Positions 5,626 through 7,966 of a stretch of DNA of 7,966 nt are shown here, one piece after another. This stretch comes from Dehalococcoidia bacterium (lineage in GTDB: Bacteria; Chloroflexota; Dehalococcoidia; UBA3495; JAAXIE01). The stretch lies in assembly GCA_012270525.1 (NCBI GenBank), contig JAAXIE010000261.1:1-7966 (forward strand), given 5' to 3'. Under the pieces are notes generated by a model that worked only from the letters and a program-made list of their open reading frames with translations, was not told the origin of the DNA and did no database searches. A program made the position numbers and the translations under genes. The stretch's first letter is position 1. Each line of letters begins with the position of its first letter.

Positions 5626-6723
5626 CGAGAGATATTTCGTGGTGGGATCGAAGCCCTTGAGGGCGGGGATGACTTCGGTACCGAACAGGCGAATAGACCG
5701 CATGAGATCGTCCTCAGGCAGGTGGCCCATGTTGAATTCGCCGCACATCACGTTGAACAGCCCGGTCTCCGAGGCGGCCTGCAGCTTCTTCGTCACAGTT
5801 TCCGGCGAGCCGACGAACACCAGGGTGTTCTGGTGCAGGTAGTCGAAATCGTACCATTTCAAGCGGTCCGACTGGTCTTGGTTGAAGCCCTCGGTCACAT
5901 GCTGCGTCCCGGCCTGGTAGTACTCGACCTCAGCGCTTGGTGTGACGCCCATGGCCCGCCCGTAGATGGTCTTCATGCTGTGCAGCAGGTGGGGAGCGGC
6001 GGTCTCGGCCGCCTTCTCATCGGTCTCGTCTACGTATACGAAGGCGACATAAGCGATGTTCGGGTTGTAGGGGTGGTTGTGCTGGCCCCACATGCGCAGG
6101 TACTCGGCAACACTCGGCGCGGCGTCCTCGCGTCGGCGAAAGAAGACGTAGCCGGTGTGGGCCCCTTCCTGGGCCGCTGCCTGCAACTGCGCTGGGGTCA
6201 TGGAGAGGAGCCAGATTGGCGGATGGGGCTGCTGTAGTGGCTCCACCGACAGGGGAACGTCGTGGTACTGGTGGTGCGGTCCCTCGAAGGTGAAGGGACG
6301 CTCCCCGCTGGTGAAGGCCTTGCGTAGCAGGTGCATGGCCTCGGTGGCCACCGAATGGCGGTCCTGCCAGTCGCCACCGTAGATGCGGAACTCCTCGGGG
6401 GTGACGCCGGTGGTGAGGCCGACTTCCAGCCGCCCGTGAGTGATGTTGTCCAGCAGGGCAACCTCTTCGACGAGCCGTATGGGGTTGTAGAGGCCCACGG
6501 TGTATCCCATGGGGCCGAGGCGAAGACGCTGGGTGCGGGCGGCGGCACCGGTGCAGTAGGTGGAAGAGGTGGGGCGCAGGCGGCTGAAATGGTGTACCGA
6601 GGAGAAGCCATAGTCGAAGTTCACCTGGTCGGCCAGTTCCAACTCCCGCCACATCTGATCGTAACGGGCAGCCGCCGTCTCGCCCTCGCGGGGGAAGGTC
6701 TGGGTGAAATGGGCGAATTTCAC
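5623..6723 (-). CDS. LLM-class (luciferase-like) flavin-dependent monooxygenase
   Basis: The 366 residues have the overall length and motifs of the bacterial luciferase-like TIM-barrel family, which uses reduced FMN or F420 and often O2. Seen in order: Lys-Phe-Ala-His-Phe at the N-terminus, His-His-Phe (44-46) in the second barrel unit, Arg-Leu-Arg-Leu-Gly-Pro-Met-Gly-Tyr, Asn-Pro-Ile-Arg-Leu-x-Glu-Glu-Val-Ala-Leu-Leu-Asp, Gly-Arg-Leu-Glu-Val-Gly-Leu-Thr-Thr-Gly, Pro-Pro-Ile-Trp-Leu, and a C-terminal Val-Gly-Ser-Pro-Glu-Thr-Val. All are standard for the family. The start is a GTG with a near-perfect GGAGGTG site just ahead. It is cytoplasmic and needs reduced flavin from a separate reductase that is not in the window. 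It lies between two paralogous Rieske oxygenases, which suggests a shared oxidative pathway. The substrate cannot be named. Confidence 0.88.
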   Translation of the reverse strand: MKFAHFTQTFPREGETAAARYDQMWRELELADQVNFDYGFSSVHHFSRLRPTSSTYCTGAAARTQRLRLGPMGYTVGLYNPIRLVEEVALLDNITHGRLEVGLTTGVTPEEFRIYGGDWQDRHSVATEAMHLLRKAFTSGERPFTFEGPHHQYHDVPLSVEPLQQPHPPIWLLSMTPAQLQAAAQEGAHTGYVFFRRREDAAPSVAEYLRMWGQHNHPYNPNIAYVAFVYVDETDEKAAETAAPHLLHSMKTIYGRAMGVTPSAEVEYYQAGTQHVTEGFNQDQSDRLKWYDFDYLHQNTLVFVGSPETVTKKLQAASETGLFNVMCGEFNMGHLPEDDLMRSIRLFGTEVIPALKGFDPTTKYLS

Positions 6724-6817
6724 CGGAACACCTCCTCGTGGGATGTCGCCCTCGTGGTCGTCAATTCCTCCGGTTTACCATGCTCGTGCGCCCGAGTAGT
6801 TTGCGCACTGTTTCCAG

Positions 6818-6849
6818 CCGTCGCTGGATGACTGAGTTGCTGGCGACGG
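6818..6849 (-). other. Inverted repeat directly after the Rieske copy B stop
   Basis: CCGTCGC (6818-6824) and GCGACGG (6843-6849) form a 7-bp stem with an 18-base loop in the transcript, beginning one base after the TAA. A second, overlapping hairpin, CCAGC-GACG-GCTGG, is also possible. No T-run follows, so this is not a standard intrinsic terminator. It may stabilise or segment the mRNA within a 127-base gap that has no gene. Confidence 0.4.
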
Positions 6850-6850
6850 G

Positions 6851-7966
6851 TTAGATGTCCTTCCAGTGTTCGGCCCCCATGAGGTCGGCCCAGCGCTGGT
6901 AGAAGGCGCGGTGGTTCTCTTCGGTCCAGCGGTAGTCGCTCTGCCATGCCTTGAGTTCCTCGCTGAAGCGCCCGTGACCCATGCCCATCTGGTTGTTGAT
7001 GGGAACGCGCCGCGACATCAGACCGCGACAGGTGGACGTGCATTCCTGCCAGTTGTCCATGTCGTCCTGCTCGAAGGTGCCGGAAGGCCCGAATCCGCGG
7101 GCCCCCACTGCCCGGATGGCGGCCTTGACTTCGGGCGATGCCTTCTTGTCGGCGCAGGCCCACGACCAGATTTCCACCTTGTCGGGACCGCGAGGCTGCC
7201 ACACCCGCATCAACCGGGAAGCCGTCCGCAGCATGGAGAAGTTGGGGAACAGGGTGCCCGATATCGGCTTCACCAGGTCCATCCGTGGGCCAAGGCGCGC
7301 CCGGACCTCATCGCGGACCGAGTCCTCGTACTGCTGGACAGGGGTGTTGGGCGGGTCCGAGTAAGAGCTGGGTTCATGGCAGATAATGCAGTGGCCGCCC
7401 CTCCCGTCGCCCCAGGGAACGTTGAGCATGCAGCCCTTGCCATCGGGAGTAGCGGAAGGCGAGTTGGAGAAGTTGGCCATCACCGCTGAGAGATGGGTCC
7501 ACTGAATGTGGTAGGAGTCGCCAGCGAAGTTCTCCGCCCCGAATTTCCAGTTGCAGGGCACCACCCAGCGCTGGGGGGCGCCAAGGATTTCCACGCCTCC
7601 TTCGCGACGGTCGAAGAAGAAATCAAGGTACCAGGTCATCTCGCCCAGGTATTCGAGTAGCGAGGGAGCGGAGGGATCGAAGGTGCCAAAGTACAGCCCC
7701 TTATAGCTGTCGACCTGGGCTACGGGAGAGAGGCCCCACTTGCTGGTGTCCAGTTCGTTGTAGTAGGCCTCTCTGAGGCTGGGCACGGCGATGAGCTTGC
7801 CGTCGGTGCCGTAAGTCCAGCCGTGGTAGGCGCAGACGAAGGAGGAGGCATTGCCAGCGTCGGCGCGGCAGACCCGGTTACCACGGTGACGGCATACGTT
7901 CAGGAAGGCCCCGACGGAGCCGTCGGTATGGCGCACCACGAGCACCGGGTCCTCGCCCATGTAGGT
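6851..7966 (-). CDS. Rieske non-heme iron oxygenase, alpha subunit (copy B), 5' end outside the window
   Basis: The frame is open to the right edge. The first visible residues (Thr-Tyr-Met-Gly-Glu-Asp-Pro) align with residues 57-63 of copy A, so about 56 N-terminal residues are missing. Counted from that Met, the Rieske ligands are Cys23-x-His25 and Cys43-x2-His46, and the iron site is Asp148-x2-His151-x4-His156 with the usual Ala-Glu-Asn-Phe before it. The distal carboxylate block Glu-Gln-Asp-Asp-Met-Asp-Asn-Trp is identical to that in copy A. Over a 108-residue block spanning the Rieske domain, 87 residues match copy A. The segment after the second His ligand is unrelated in sequence and length, pointing to a different substrate. 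It is probably the upstream member of the operon. Confidence 0.88.
   Translation of the reverse strand, partial: TYMGEDPVLVVRHTDGSVGAFLNVCRHRGNRVCRADAGNASSFVCAYHGWTYGTDGKLIAVPSLREAYYNELDTSKWGLSPVAQVDSYKGLYFGTFDPSAPSLLEYLGEMTWYLDFFFDRREGGVEILGAPQRWVVPCNWKFGAENFAGDSYHIQWTHLSAVMANFSNSPSATPDGKGCMLNVPWGDGRGGHCIICHEPSSYSDPPNTPVQQYEDSVRDEVRARLGPRMDLVKPISGTLFPNFSMLRTASRLMRVWQPRGPDKVEIWSWACADKKASPEVKAAIRAVGARGFGPSGTFEQDDMDNWQECTSTCRGLMSRRVPINNQMGMGHGRFSEELKAWQSDYRWTEENHRAFYQRWADLMGAEHWKDI

Noticed and set aside
7379..7396. Cys-Ile-Ile-Cys-His (CxxCH, heme c-like) motif in Rieske copy B
   Set aside because: The protein is a cytoplasmic oxygenase without an export signal, and a heme attachment site is not expected. 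It most likely arose by chance in the variable pocket region.
1..7966. CRISPR arrays, tRNA or rRNA genes, transposases, integrases
   Set aside because: None were seen on either strand: no regularly spaced repeats, no cloverleaf-like segments and no recombinase motifs.

Overview
The window is bacterial, generally GC-rich (about 60%), with strong GGAGG-type ribosome binding sites. The minus-strand half (2917-7966) carries two Rieske ring-hydroxylating oxygenase alpha subunits, a luciferase-like flavin monooxygenase and an MFS carrier. From general knowledge, this gene set recalls the oxygenase-rich SAR202-type Chloroflexota. That placement is an inference from gene content only; other aerobic, oxygenase-rich lineages cannot be excluded.

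Region 1 (1-299): the first 34 codons of a minus-strand lipoprotein that runs off the left edge, with a likely promoter facing left. A second likely promoter faces right and leads into the next block.

Region 2 (300-2486, plus strand, less GC-rich): four genes. They are a 109-residue acidic, tryptophan-rich protein I do not recognise, a dual-OB (DuOB) domain protein, a long DUF488 protein and a short DUF488 protein. The last three are joined by two identical 4-base stop/start overlaps with TTG starts. DUF488 belongs to the rhodanese/phosphatase-like superfamily. DuOB-DUF488 associations have been predicted, from comparative genomics, to act on nucleic acid ends or modifications in biological conflict. 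This compact cassette, with no helicase, nuclease or methylase in view, is the best candidate for an undescribed system here.

Region 3 (2526-2909, plus strand): a small single-domain cupin, GC-rich like the rest of the backbone, ending 7 bases from the convergent MFS gene.

Region 4 (2917-7966, minus strand): a probable catabolic operon transcribed right to left. Its order is Rieske oxygenase B (5' end beyond the right edge), LLM-class flavin monooxygenase, Rieske oxygenase A, MFS transporter. The two oxygenases are close paralogues (87 of 108 identical residues across the Rieske half) whose substrate-pocket segments differ. The MFS gene is interrupted by one in-frame TGA at the start of TM7, where relatives commonly have cysteine. 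Together the genes suggest uptake of an organic substrate by the carrier and its oxidation by two Rieske enzymes and a flavoenzyme. No beta subunit, ferredoxin or reductase is encoded within the window.
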